Positions 44,601 through 54,651 of a DNA stretch of 64,000 bases are shown here, piece by piece; within the stretch, counting starts at the first letter, position 1, and the number at the start of each line of letters is the position of its first letter. The position numbers were made by a program, and so were the translations under genes. The notes below the pieces were generated by a model that was not told the DNA's origin, made no database searches, and saw nothing but the letters and a program-made list of their open reading frames with translations. The stretch is from Amphibalanus amphitrite. Taxonomy: Eukaryota > Arthropoda > Thecostraca > Balanomorpha > Balanidae. The DNA lies in the NCBI RefSeq assembly GCF_019059575.1, contig NW_024881999.1, positions 62,001 through 126,000 on the forward strand. The letters are read 5' to 3'.

Positions 44601-47600
44601 CTCCAGGGCAGCGAACAACCAGGCGTCGGTCGTTCGCTGCTACGAACGCAAACAACGAGTCAGTGCTGATGTTGGCTGAGTCAAGGCTCACAAATGTTGT
44701 CTTGCCCAGCACTGCAGTCTGACTCTCTTCACTGAGCTCAATGAAGGATTGACTCTCCTTCGCTGATGGGTCAAGACCGGTGTCTTCTGCCTTTCCCGAC
44801 AACAGACTGCCTAAGACTGAGTGGTGATGCTGGTCGCTATGCCAGGCGTCCTCTAAACGCCCATCGTCTGCGGACGTCGCTGCCTTGTCCGTTCCCTCTT
44901 CCGTCGTCCTGTCTTGCGACACCCGCTGCAGCAGCTCTTCTTGAGTGACAGTCGGCAGATGGTGATCGAGATGGCGCAGGCCGTGCTCCAGCTGGGCCTC
45001 CGGGTCGGAGACGACAATCAGCTTCACGGATGGTCGGCGCAGCGCCACACTGAGCAGCAGCACCGAGAGACGACTGCCGCGTTCGCCGGCAGCCGACTCG
45101 GGCCGGTCGCTGTACCAGGTGGGCAGCAGGCTGCGGCGCACAAACTCGTCCGCGTCCGTGGTCAGCGGGTGGCGGCTGAACCACGGCGGACAGCCGGACA
45201 GCTGACCGCGCAGCTGTTCCGGCAGGCCGACCAGCAGGCTCGCCGGCAGAGAGGGTAGGAGCAGCTTAACCTCTGGACAATCGCAGCCCTCCGCCCGCTG
45301 ACACGACAACAGCCGCAGCCAGGGCTGCAGCCGGCAGGTTTCGACGCCTCCACCGCTCCAGAAGGTAGCTGCTGCGGCCAGAACGGCGGCCGTGGCAGGC
45401 AGGTGACGACACACCTCCGCCAGCCGGCTGAGTCTCTCGCTGAGTCGACAGCCCACAGAGCGGGAGCCGTCTGGCGCGGCGTCCGGCCGCCACAGCTCGA
45501 CCTCCAGCCGGGCGAGCCAGTCGCGCCGCTGCTCGGCATGTCGTACCCGTCGTCGGGCCGTCTGCAGCAGGTCGCTCGCCCGCTGTAGCTGCTCGGCAGC
45601 TGCGCTGTATAGCTGCTGCAGTTTTCCGGCCTGCTGTCGACTGCCAAGCAATGCAGTCTGCAGCCGCACGTACTCCTCAGAGAGGCGGCTGGACTGGGCC
45701 GCCGCCGAGGCCATCTGGTGATAGCAGCGACCGCCGACCGTAAGCTGCAGCAGCCAGTCCAGTAGTTCAACGGCAGGCGCACACTGCTCCTGCAGCTGGG
45801 GACGCAGCTGGTCCCCGGACGGGTCACACAGCAGCTGCTCTAGCCGGTCCAGGTGATCCTCAGTGACAATGTCTATTGATATGAGCCGGCACACCCGCGA
45901 CAGACCGGCAGCCAGCAGTAGCCGCGGGGCTGTCTCCCAGATGGGCTCTTTATCCAGCAGAACACACAGACACTGGAATACGACCAACACTGCCTCCGGA
46001 GGCTCTTCAAAGGCACATATCTCCGCAAACGCCGCGCCGAAGTCAACAAGGGACGCAATGGCATGCATTTTGTTGCGTATCTCTTCGACCTTAGGCTGCA
46101 ACTGGTCCAACAGCTCGTGCTGCTGATACAGTCGGTAGGTGACGGCGGTATGACGCTGCGACAGGTCGTTCACAGTCGCCTGCACGTTTTGCACGTGTGA
46201 GTCCACGTCAGCCAGATGCTGCTTTCGAACAGCCCACTCCTCTTGGAGTGCGGACGCCGCCCGCTGCATGACGACTACTTGGTCACCGAGCTCGGTACAG
46301 GCCCGTCGGACGGCCTCTAGTTGCGTAACCTCTTGCACTAGCTGCTCCAGACGAGTAATAACGTCTCTGTGCAGAAGCACGAAAGTCACCACGAACGCCT
46401 CGCAGAGCTGGTACAGCAGTGACAGGGAGTTGGTATGCGCCTGCGCCTGGCTGCCGGGAGCCAGGTGAAGTGCGACGAGGAGTTCGGATACGGCTGCCCC
46501 TGCCAGCCGACTGTCCAGCGATCCGATGTAGCGGCGCGCCACCTTAGCGTAGTCGGCCGCCGGCCAGTCCGGCAGGCTGAGCACGGTAGCGCGGAAAAAG
46601 GACGGCCAGCGCGCCTGCATGCACAGCTCAGGGAAGTGGCTGTCTCTGGCACCATCCTCCACGGAGCAGGACACCACCACGTGCAGCCGACGTGCGATGG
46701 TGTCACCGGCTACTGTCAGTAGCGTGCCGCGCTTCTCTAGGTGGCGGATACGTTGACCGAAGCCGAGCCGATCGGCCTCAGCTTGCCACTCGTCGCTGGC
46801 GAGCAACTGAAGTGGCAGGCGCGCCGTCACCACCGCATGCACCAGCTGCAGCGCCGCCGACGACTCGGTGACGTACAGACACTGGTGGCCGTCACCAAAC
46901 ATGGCCGACAGCACGCAGCGACAAAGAACCGGCACCGCCTCTGCCGGGTCAGCCACGTGCGGCCGCAGGTCAACCAGGCGCTGCTGGGTGACGAAGCAGG
47001 CCAGCTGGACGGCCGTCCGCAGGCCGGGTGTGCGCCGGCCACGGAGCAGCAGTGAGCAGCCGCCGCCGGCAGACAGCGCCTCCATCAGAGTCAGCAGCAG
47101 ACGGAGCACAGCCGGTGGAAGAGCGCCCGGCAGCCGGTCCGGGTGCTGGGCGGCGAACCGAGCCATCACGAAGTTGAGGAGACCTTCCAGTGTTCCCATC
47201 TCAGCCTCTCCCATGGACGCTCCAAACCGCTGCTGAATCAGACATGAGGCCAGCGTATGCCAGAGCCGCGTCGCCTCCTCAAGATTGAGATCGTCCTCAA
47301 AGCGTAGAGGCTGTTGATTTTCAGGCAGCGTTACTCTCTCCCTGGTTTCGGGTTGGGTCTGCTTCTGGCGTTTACTACTGCTGCCTGAAGAAATGTCACT
47401 TGACGCTCTGCTGTGCTGTCTGGCAAACGAGCTGAAGTCGACGTAGCGCGACTTCGGTCGTTGATAGACCACCGACCCGTAGCGCTGTTGGTTTAACCTC
47501 TCCCGTTCAAGCGAAACAACAGTGCCTATGCTGTAGTGGTTCGTTCGAACAAATGACTTGTATGTTTGTCCAATACTCGTGGATCTTCTGCGCGACTCCG

Positions 47601-50600
47601 CTCCTCGCGGGCTGGAGTAGGTTTTTGTAGATTGAGACTCGGCTACAGCCTTCTGCTTATCGCTTCTTTCATTTTTACCTACCTTCATTTTCACCCACAT
47701 GCTATTCCCACGCACTGAGCGTTTAGCCGAGCTTGTTCGTTTTCTGATTACCCCACGGATTTTGGGAGAAGAGGGATCATTCAGTAGTACACTAACTGTA
47801 CTTGTGACATCTTTACGTACCACGGTATCCCCGTCTCGAGCTGATTTTCGACAACGTGCCTTTGCCGTTTTCACAGAGTTTTGTGATGCATGCAAGTGAA
47901 CCATACTGCCAAAACCTCTCTCTTGCTCTTTGTCACGCTTATGCTTATTCTCCTTCGCTGTGCGCTCTCCTTCGTACTTGTCCAAGAGCTTCCTCATGTC
48001 TATGAGGGTGCGACTGGTCTCGTCCACAAACATGGCGCGGTCAGCGGCATTCTCCAAGCGGTGCTGAAACACACTGGCAACCGCGTGCTCCCACGACTCC
48101 GGAAGCACTCTCAACGCCAGCTTCCACATAGGCTCTCCGCCATTTGTATGCCCAGACGCGTCACTATTGCTGCCGCTGCCGTCGCCGCTGCTGCTGCCAC
48201 TGCTGCTGCCATCACTGCTGCCACTACTGCTGCTGCTGCTTCTGTCGTCACTGCCTCCACCATCATTGGTCCCGCCGGCCTCAGTGAGTTCGGCCTGCAG
48301 CAGTCGGTTGGCACTATCCAGAGCCAGTCGGACGCAGCGTGCAACGTGATGTAGACTGAAGGCGCGACTAGGTCTGCCCGCGTTCACCGGCAGCGCAGTC
48401 TGCAACCAGACAAAAATGCGGCAGGTAGCCTCCACCCAGCACTGCGTGAAAAGAGCCTCCGTGCTAGCCACACCAGCCGGCAGTTGCTTCCAGATGCCGT
48501 GCTGCACCACGGGGCCAAACACGGCGGCTACCAGGGAGGCGTCCGGTGTCGGCAGCGTCAGCACGAAGCAGTCCCGACGCAGTCTGGCGTCGATGGCAAC
48601 CGCCGCCAACGAGTGCGTCGTCTCTGCTACGGCCGGTGGCGGCACGTCCAGCGCGGTGGCAAACACCGGCAGCACCCCCGTCGAGCGGAACTCGAAGTCG
48701 GCGCCGGAGCGGAACCCGTGCAGTCGGCAGTGTTCGCGCAGCAGGTGCTGTAGACCCGCGCCACCCGGTTCGTCAGTGGCATAGTGAAGATCATCGACGA
48801 CTACAGCCGGTCGCGGCATCGCCGTGTGCACCCGTCGGCACAGCGTCTGCAGGTAGCGGCGCGCTGTCGGCGCTGACGCGTAAGGTGCGTGGTCCAAAGA
48901 TACCGTCTGGAAGCGCGGCGCGATCTCGTGGCGCAGCAGCTGCGTCTTGCCGGCGCCGCGCGGTCCTAGCAACAGGACGTGCACGCCGCACCGCAGCAGA
49001 CGCACGGCCAACGAGGCGACGCTGCCTTGCTGCGGCACCGGCACGTGCCACTGGCGGCCGCCAGTTGTAACGTGACCTCCAGCGACGGCGGGCCAGCGGC
49101 ACCAGTTGGCCCGTTTGTCGAGGGCGTGCTCCATCACACAGCCCTCGGCTGGAAAGTCGAGCTCGGCTGCGGCCATCAGCTGGCGCGCGGTGGAGGCGAA
49201 CAGGGCGCGGTGACGTCTCTCCAGAGCACCGCCGAACGCCCACACAAACGCCAGCGAGGCGACGCGCCTCAGTACGCGTCGAGTATCGGCTGTGTTACGG
49301 ATCAGGTGGGCATCGTAGCCGGACATTAGAGCGGTAAACAGCTGCCGGAACATGGTGACCTGGTGACCGCCCAGGTAGCCCGACGCCAGCTGTTCCCCAG
49401 TGCTCCCGCGGCTCAGCGTCGTGCTGTGTCGGCTCAGAAACGCTATCATGTCCGGAAAAAGTTGTTCTGTGAGAGACTTCAGTGTCTCTAGCTCGTATCG
49501 GTACAGGGTCGTCTTAGCCACCTGCTCGAACCACGCACTCATTATCATCCTCCATGTCAGTTTGTGCGGGGAGAGCGAGAACCAGGACACAGAGCGGTCG
49601 CGCGGTCCCAGCTGGTGCAGGTCAGTCGTCTCCAGCACCAGCACCAGGTTGTGGTTCTGCTCCACGACTGGTGTCAAGGCGACCACCACCTCCTCGACAG
49701 ACGGCCAGTCGTGGTCGATGATGAGCCACTCCTCGACCATGGGCAGAGTGCCCATCAGACGCGCTGATACCACCAGTCGCTCCAGGCGGCGCGGCCCCAC
49801 CAGCACGCGCTCGATAACGCGCGCCGCTCCGTTGCTTAGGTATACATCGTCTATTGATCCTGCAAGAATCTGCTGTTTAGCGGCTCGCAGCAGACCCAGG
49901 AGAGTCGACTTGCCTGACCCCGGCTCACCAGTGACCACGGCCACTCTGTGTTCGGTTAGGTGTTCGTGAAGGGACACCAGCCAGTCCAGCTGCTCGCTGG
50001 ACAGTACGAATCCCTCCTGCTCGGCCTGGACGCGTAGCTGTCGCTCCATATCGCCAGGAAGAACGGTTGGCACGCCCTGGTCAGCCGACCACCGTTTTTG
50101 TCCGCGCACCACCTGCTCTACATACGGACCGGCCTCTGTCAGACACTCAGAGACTATCGAGTCGGCCAAGCGCAGTTCCTCCAAGAGCTGACTGAAATCG
50201 TGGGCGCACAGCCGAGGCTCCTGCTGCAGTCGGCTCGTCAGGCCGCAGAAGATGGAGGACAGTTTGGCGAACGCCGGCGGCGTGTCCACCACGTCTGTGG
50301 CCACCAGCTGGTGCAGGCGCACCCAGTGACGCTGCAGACCGACCAAACGGCGCACCAGGAGCGCGGCCCGCTCCCAGTGCTCGTTGGTGGCCAGCACGGG
50401 CCGCCACCAGGCGCTGGTTAGGTTCCAGTCGGTCACCGCCCGTAGCGCAGACATCTGGAACATCACCTCCGTCTCGAATGAAGCACCCTCGCTGATCGTG
50501 TACACTGCATCGTCCATCAGCAGACCGTTCGAGACGATGAAATCTGGCACGTAGCGCTGCATGGTGAACGTCATGGCGTCCAGCTTAGCGTCCATGGTTT

Positions 50601-53337
50601 GCACCAGTTCCTTGGCAGAGAATATCTTCTGTGTGCGGCTCACTTGCTCGTAGATGACACTGACGTGCCGTGTCAGCGTCTCTTGGTGCTTCTCTTCCTC
50701 GGCTGTTTCTTCGTCTGGCTGTTTTTCTGCTTCATTCATGTCTTCCTTCCGCTCATTTTTAGTTTCTGTTTCAGCCTTTTCATTCCTCTTTGTAACTGGA
50801 TCGTGCTGATCATGGTCATGACTTAGCTCAAGCTGATGCTGCTTGTCGATAGCATCTTTGCTACTTTGAGCTTCAGACTTCAGGGTAGCTGCTTCTGCAG
50901 CTCGCTCCCGTTCGGCCATGAGATAGCGCATCCTACCGACGATCGGCGACCAGTTGTCGCTGCCAGTGCCCTCTCCTTGAACTGCCTCCATCATCACCAC
51001 CAAGCGGCGCACCTCCTCCATCCGATCCCGCCAGAAGCGGACTGACTGCCGCTCGGCGGCCACGTCCGATATGAAGTGACGCCTTCTCTGATGCCAGGCA
51101 TTCAGGTCCGCGGTGAGCAGGTTGCGCAGCTCACTGTTACGCATGTCCATCAACCAGAGACGTGCTAGCGCCAGCAGGTCACGAAGAGACGTCCAGACGC
51201 CCACCTTTTCCGAGACGCGCCGGTAGGTGCGCCGCGCCGGCCTCGACTCCACGTGCCGATGAAACAGCAGTCGAATGACGCGCTCTGCTTCGTCCACTTC
51301 TTCCATGACACGGTCCAACTGCGCCATCAGCTGCGTCAGTCGCGCAACGTCCTCCAGTAGCTGGCCGATCCGTTTGTCCAGTCGCACGGCCATTGACGGA
51401 TCAAAGCCGGGGATGAGAGCTTTCATGATGACGTCTGAGTGTCCAAGCCAGCGTGGTAGCTGGTCAGCCTGGTGCCGTACTGACTCGGCTGCGCTCAGAG
51501 CACTCTCGTGGAATCTATAGGCGTGCGGGATGCGCTTGTCCAGCTCAGCGAGCAGAGCGCTATGCCGACTGTACAGTGCGTTCAGATAGGCACTCCAGTC
51601 GTCTGTCATTTGCTTGTTGGATTCATCCAGCTTTTCCAACAGCGCCGCAGTGCCGTGGCCCTCCTGCCAGTTGGCGTGTTTCAGAAGCATGGAGCAGCGA
51701 AGAGCTGTGCCAACCGGCTCGAACCGGCTCCAAGTGTTTCGAATCAGGCTAGTGATGCGATAAAACCAGCGAGAGAGCTGTGCGCCACCACCATCAAACT
51801 CAGCCGGTACTTCCTTCATAACCTTCCGCATGTCTGCTCGAGCTCCGTCCAGAGCGTCGGTTACCACTGTCAGCAGCCAGGCGGCTCGTCGCTGCACACT
51901 CTCAGTCAGCTTGCGCCTGACCTCCGCCAGCGACACTTGCAGCAGGCCGGCACACAGCTGCGGTGGCATCACGTCCAGCTGGCTGTGCCATGCGATAAGC
52001 TGTTTCAGCTCGGTGATGACGTCCGTGAGCCGTGATGGAAGCTTGCTGGAGCGCGCATTGTCCACCCCGCAGTGGTGAAAAGCCTCAAGAATCCAGACAT
52101 TATTCTCGATAAAGTCATTAACAATAGCAAAATCTTGAGCCATGGCAGATGTCAGGAGTGTGATCAGGGATGTTTGCTGTTCAACGGACCCCCAAGTTGC
52201 GTCACGCAGTACGTGAATGAACCTCACCTCATGGGCGTTCACCCGCTCGCTCGCCAGGGGGCTTCGGAACGTATCGGGCTGCCGCATAGCCCAGCCTTCC
52301 AGGCGCGGCTGGAGGGCTCTCTCTGCGCCCAGTTTCAGCATGCAGGCGGCGTCCCTGGTCATCTCTCGCAGCCTGGACTCCGCCTGCGCCCGGTCCGGGC
52401 GGATCAGCAGCTGCGGCCGCGCTGTGCCGGCCTCCTCGCCGCCGCCGCCGGCCGCCGGCTGCGCCACCTCTGCCTTGATCATCAGCAGCGACCTCCGCTC
52501 AGCCGTCAGACGGCTGGTCAGCGGCTCCAGCAGAGAGCACAGACTGGCGCTGGCGTGGGCCAGCACTAGACTGGCCAACAGCCGTAGAAACACCGGCAGC
52601 AGCGACTCCAGGCGGCGACAGCGCGCCACTCGACTGCGCAGGTGCGCCACGCGGCCGCGGGCAGTGCCCAGCACCGGACTGTCGTACGTACTGGGACAGT
52701 GCTCCTGGTGCAGGTGCCTCCAGGCTCGCTCCAGGTCACTTACCAACTGTCGGCACAGCTGGTGCACATGATCCAGCGTCAGATGAATGGCCAACCGCGA
52801 CTGACGCGTCGCCACCTCTGACATCTCGTGCACGGTAGTCGCTAGAGCCTCCACAGAGAACACGCCCTCTGGCAAGTCAGCGGGTGTGACCCTCAGACTA
52901 TCGAGCGCCAGTCGCAGCTGGGCCAGTCCAGTCGTCAAAACGCTCAGGTAGGGTGGCTGAAAACGCAGCGCCTCTCCGACTCGCCGTCGGCTGCGGCTAA
53001 ACGCATGAGCGCGCGCTGACGAGAGCCAAGCGCCAAATGCCTTGCGCAGACGAAGGGTGCGGAAAAAGTTGAGGTTCACCAGGCGGGAGTACACGCCTGC
53101 CTCGCGCACCCACTCCCAGGCATTGAGCTTCTCACTGATGCCGTCTGCTCGCACGTGAAGAAATCCTCCCGGGTAGAGCATCCAGTGTTCCGATGTGACT
53201 CGGCAGAGCGAACGATTAGACGTTACCTGAATGCTGTATGGGTTGCTTGGGTGTTCTGTGCCTGGTATGAAAAATACAGCATCTCGCACACGCGCAGAGC
53301 AGTGCAAAAGACTGGATAAAGCTTGTACACCATCCAT
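41602..53337 (-). CDS. Giant single-exon divergent dynein heavy chain (DNHD1-like?)
   Basis: One open frame of 3911 residues. Residues 1-1000 are tail and linker, with an acidic/Lys insert near 820-890. Next comes an AAA2-like module: Walker A GEPGSGKST near 1137, with LIIDHDWPSVEEV and WFSLSPHKLTWRMI matching AAA2 landmarks. AAA3 has GPRGAGKTQ near 1458 and VVVDDL near 1512. A Ser/Gly tract (1688-1726) and a basic linker precede AAA4, whose P-loop is degenerate (RGRRTPGLR, near 2100). Stalk coiled coils at about 2300-2620 flank a recognisable microtubule-binding region (FEEPPEAV). AAA5 and AAA6 follow, separated by a low-complexity Ser/Arg insert (3020-3370). I find no AAA1, the main ATPase of dyneins, so it is probably not a normal motor. 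An in-frame TAG lies 19 bp upstream of the ATG; an acceptor-like TATTCAG at 53352-53346 leaves a non-coding 5' exon possible. Confidence 0.82.
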   Translation of the reverse strand: MDGVQALSSLLHCSARVRDAVFFIPGTEHPSNPYSIQVTSNRSLCRVTSEHWMLYPGGFLHVRADGISEKLNAWEWVREAGVYSRLVNLNFFRTLRLRKAFGAWLSSARAHAFSRSRRRVGEALRFQPPYLSVLTTGLAQLRLALDSLRVTPADLPEGVFSVEALATTVHEMSEVATRQSRLAIHLTLDHVHQLCRQLVSDLERAWRHLHQEHCPSTYDSPVLGTARGRVAHLRSRVARCRRLESLLPVFLRLLASLVLAHASASLCSLLEPLTSRLTAERRSLLMIKAEVAQPAAGGGGEEAGTARPQLLIRPDRAQAESRLREMTRDAACMLKLGAERALQPRLEGWAMRQPDTFRSPLASERVNAHEVRFIHVLRDATWGSVEQQTSLITLLTSAMAQDFAIVNDFIENNVWILEAFHHCGVDNARSSKLPSRLTDVITELKQLIAWHSQLDVMPPQLCAGLLQVSLAEVRRKLTESVQRRAAWLLTVVTDALDGARADMRKVMKEVPAEFDGGGAQLSRWFYRITSLIRNTWSRFEPVGTALRCSMLLKHANWQEGHGTAALLEKLDESNKQMTDDWSAYLNALYSRHSALLAELDKRIPHAYRFHESALSAAESVRHQADQLPRWLGHSDVIMKALIPGFDPSMAVRLDKRIGQLLEDVARLTQLMAQLDRVMEEVDEAERVIRLLFHRHVESRPARRTYRRVSEKVGVWTSLRDLLALARLWLMDMRNSELRNLLTADLNAWHQRRRHFISDVAAERQSVRFWRDRMEEVRRLVVMMEAVQGEGTGSDNWSPIVGRMRYLMAERERAAEAATLKSEAQSSKDAIDKQHQLELSHDHDQHDPVTKRNEKAETETKNERKEDMNEAEKQPDEETAEEEKHQETLTRHVSVIYEQVSRTQKIFSAKELVQTMDAKLDAMTFTMQRYVPDFIVSNGLLMDDAVYTISEGASFETEVMFQMSALRAVTDWNLTSAWWRPVLATNEHWERAALLVRRLVGLQRHWVRLHQLVATDVVDTPPAFAKLSSIFCGLTSRLQQEPRLCAHDFSQLLEELRLADSIVSECLTEAGPYVEQVVRGQKRWSADQGVPTVLPGDMERQLRVQAEQEGFVLSSEQLDWLVSLHEHLTEHRVAVVTGEPGSGKSTLLGLLRAAKQQILAGSIDDVYLSNGAARVIERVLVGPRRLERLVVSARLMGTLPMVEEWLIIDHDWPSVEEVVVALTPVVEQNHNLVLVLETTDLHQLGPRDRSVSWFSLSPHKLTWRMIMSAWFEQVAKTTLYRYELETLKSLTEQLFPDMIAFLSRHSTTLSRGSTGEQLASGYLGGHQVTMFRQLFTALMSGYDAHLIRNTADTRRVLRRVASLAFVWAFGGALERRHRALFASTARQLMAAAELDFPAEGCVMEHALDKRANWCRWPAVAGGHVTTGGRQWHVPVPQQGSVASLAVRLLRCGVHVLLLGPRGAGKTQLLRHEIAPRFQTVSLDHAPYASAPTARRYLQTLCRRVHTAMPRPAVVVDDLHYATDEPGGAGLQHLLREHCRLHGFRSGADFEFRSTGVLPVFATALDVPPPAVAETTHSLAAVAIDARLRRDCFVLTLPTPDASLVAAVFGPVVQHGIWKQLPAGVASTEALFTQCWVEATCRIFVWLQTALPVNAGRPSRAFSLHHVARCVRLALDSANRLLQAELTEAGGTNDGGGSDDRSSSSSSGSSDGSSSGSSSGDGSGSNSDASGHTNGGEPMWKLALRVLPESWEHAVASVFQHRLENAADRAMFVDETSRTLIDMRKLLDKYEGERTAKENKHKRDKEQERGFGSMVHLHASQNSVKTAKARCRKSARDGDTVVRKDVTSTVSVLLNDPSSPKIRGVIRKRTSSAKRSVRGNSMWVKMKVGKNERSDKQKAVAESQSTKTYSSPRGAESRRRSTSIGQTYKSFVRTNHYSIGTVVSLERERLNQQRYGSVVYQRPKSRYVDFSSFARQHSRASSDISSGSSSKRQKQTQPETRERVTLPENQQPLRFEDDLNLEEATRLWHTLASCLIQQRFGASMGEAEMGTLEGLLNFVMARFAAQHPDRLPGALPPAVLRLLLTLMEALSAGGGCSLLLRGRRTPGLRTAVQLACFVTQQRLVDLRPHVADPAEAVPVLCRCVLSAMFGDGHQCLYVTESSAALQLVHAVVTARLPLQLLASDEWQAEADRLGFGQRIRHLEKRGTLLTVAGDTIARRLHVVVSCSVEDGARDSHFPELCMQARWPSFFRATVLSLPDWPAADYAKVARRYIGSLDSRLAGAAVSELLVALHLAPGSQAQAHTNSLSLLYQLCEAFVVTFVLLHRDVITRLEQLVQEVTQLEAVRRACTELGDQVVVMQRAASALQEEWAVRKQHLADVDSHVQNVQATVNDLSQRHTAVTYRLYQQHELLDQLQPKVEEIRNKMHAIASLVDFGAAFAEICAFEEPPEAVLVVFQCLCVLLDKEPIWETAPRLLLAAGLSRVCRLISIDIVTEDHLDRLEQLLCDPSGDQLRPQLQEQCAPAVELLDWLLQLTVGGRCYHQMASAAAQSSRLSEEYVRLQTALLGSRQQAGKLQQLYSAAAEQLQRASDLLQTARRRVRHAEQRRDWLARLEVELWRPDAAPDGSRSVGCRLSERLSRLAEVCRHLPATAAVLAAAATFWSGGGVETCRLQPWLRLLSCQRAEGCDCPEVKLLLPSLPASLLVGLPEQLRGQLSGCPPWFSRHPLTTDADEFVRRSLLPTWYSDRPESAAGERGSRLSVLLLSVALRRPSVKLIVVSDPEAQLEHGLRHLDHHLPTVTQEELLQRVSQDRTTEEGTDKAATSADDGRLEDAWHSDQHHHSVLGSLLSGKAEDTGLDPSAKESQSFIELSEESQTAVLGKTTFVSLDSANISTDSLFAFVAANDRRLVVRCPGDAAELVDRLLRACRGQQHLVTHLDLFPSSETVSALIGPLVVRLIRPQVHRDQRTYQDDLRYWRARRAAAQRRLLAQWPELLGLLEQLLRAGRTPLPSLEKTARPAAGPTAAAVLAAAAPRLQRPQLERPTLRPSVVQLNDGETGGRSMTDVTLMAAPAEPTPRQEPGSELCDTAQLSAELKRRRRETRASLELARTWRDRLERLERNQRLAERRASRAPKPTASAKLSQLSTGPPSQLTLGYKVPSVEDLVHRQPNQDSTRAVELTESVISYAETSDGPRVSFKIDDGVSRSGTQSKADVHTGSEGGASTKERSKATDGSFSADHQHKKSVASGVINASRAHTGGEAESPSEGRRRRLGFTVGSLVPDSSGSVSSLLPGGRRARSGSASARRESRAHHRRRSSRRQSSAPTPRGRPSMPLFTASADGEPVPSTGQPAGARRRLASLRQCESSLLQMVAEVDSLDAGAANCRYQLALLVEQRAPLQPVVAFFSGLYTAVAALRLQTERLSLELFAGWLALSLRARAAAKLEDRKSADYFRLLGASDVLPRLLERLPDGWRYVYLVLAALLAAGWTDEARLRLLVHGPASSDGWHQRWLPACPSWATERQWLALGALSRQVPAARRLVAALKAGDDAGWQARLAAGPDVLDRGGLAAGDWALVWRALQPGVMPAVIGQLINCALGPAAPLALAELGVEASEANQALGQLSRCAPAVVYSGLSQRLVEKLITYVRQLLALLRRERRDEPLPLADETPAATVECPWARYLAQERCLARSQVCRVHDELVEVRRLLSARLAPTSRLEALVTCLAERSTPAQWVPAGGSAPGRLPLLLRHLLAVGRHVQQLVESTPRLWAELPAEPMTLRLGQLPRPAQCLPSLREAVAARLCVPTHRVAVTVVDEQHPAPARAVHVRLDMRHVHSEQRAQLEELTVGWRRRPRAEHVLLALCAVTEPDGGDGPLAHHQESAAPLLSPPSRRSRAGSVVDPTMKKFVEQVRLSVG

Positions 53338-53380
53338 CTTATCTGAATATATCAGCTATAGCTACGCAATCTTAGCCTAA

Positions 53381-53883
53381 AGGCCGCCGTCCACTGTGCG
53401 GAACGCGTGCGGTCCGTACGGAATTTAACACAGAACCCTATGGGCGCATCCGGTCCGTACGGAAATCGTGTGCGCTCCGTCCGGACCGCATCCGAACGGC
53501 AATCAGCTGTTGATTTTCCGTCAGCTCTCCGCATGCGTTTCGGATGCGGTTGCTACGGAGACGGAAGAGTGATGTTCGACGCGTTGAACTTTTCCGCATC
53601 CGGAACGTCCGGAACAGACGTGGTTTGGGGCCGTATCGGAGGCAAACATTGTGAATTGTACGAAGAATTGGAACTCGATAATCATGAAGTAAGTAAAAAT
53701 TATTTCCTTAGAATGGCAAGAGTATTCGCTGCTGGTTACTTGCAATATTTTATTTGGTAATAAGTGATAGGAAACATTTATTAGCTCTCCGCATCCGGAC
53801 CGCATCCGGACCGGATGCGGCGAGCGTGCGGCGACATTCCGGACGGACTCCGGACGGAATTCCGTCGCAGTGGACGGCGGCCT
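53381..53883. mobile_element. Harbinger-type MITE at the 5' end of the dynein-like gene
   Basis: The 3-bp duplication TAA (53378-53380, 53884-53886) flanks inverted ends AGGCCGCCGTCCACTG and CAGTGGACGGCGGCCT. A TWA duplication with GC-rich ends of this form fits PIF/Harbinger. The interior is rich in CCGCATCCGGA and TCCGTACGGA words in both orientations. The element lies about 43 bp upstream of the dynein-like start codon, within its likely promoter or 5' UTR. Confidence 0.82.
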
Positions 53884-53886
53884 TAA

Positions 53887-54651
53887 GACTTCATTTAAAT
53901 CGTATAACACGATCTTCAGTAACGGTCTATCAAATATCTAAATATAAATAGGCACACCATAGCTTAAATTTAAACTCGGAAGCTAATTAAAAAACCAAGT
54001 CGTCAGCTGCAATGAGACACCACCAAACATTTGCTTGGTGACCAGAAACTTTGGTGTAAACTTGTTCAAGAGGTCCAAGAGCTGCGCATCCTTTCTTCTG
54101 TCGTGGGATATGGGATCAAGAGGTCAACCTAGTGTTGATTTCAACACATGTTTCACGTGCTTTTATCAGTGCAACTCCCATCGTTTTATTGTTCCACTTC
54201 CTATTGTTCCAAACGTGTTGCGAAATTCTTATTTGCCTTCTTGCATAGGTAGGTACCTTGATTGTGGAATCACATAAAACTGGGTGATCAGTCTCGTACA
54301 GTTTCTTACCGCCCATATTGCTGCAACTCTCCCGAACCCATCGATCGCCACCTCGAGCATCCAGGGTATGACTTCAGCACCATCATATCCAATATTTCTT
54401 GGACTTGAGCCAGTGTGTTAGGCTCATAAGCACTATAGCATACCTTATTATGTAGCTATTCCAAGTTTGCACGTTCGCTGTGCGCATGTGTGTAAACCTA
54501 ATGTCAACTGGCATCAGGTATAACGAAATAGATTGTATCGCAGACAATGCGCTTATGTATAGTCGACTACAGAATGATGTTCCACTTTTTACAGGCAATT
54601 ACTTGCCTGTAGTGGTAGGCTGTGCCGCATCACACGGGCTGAGTTCACAAA
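53887..54651. other. Gene-free stretch
   Basis: AT-rich sequence with no domain-bearing frame on either strand and no clear repeat structure. Confidence 0.5.

Noticed and set aside
41716..52771. Many open frames opposite or shifted to the dynein-like gene, some over 170 codons
   Set aside because: They are explained by GC-rich codon bias of the 3911-codon frame on the minus strand and show no domain of their own.
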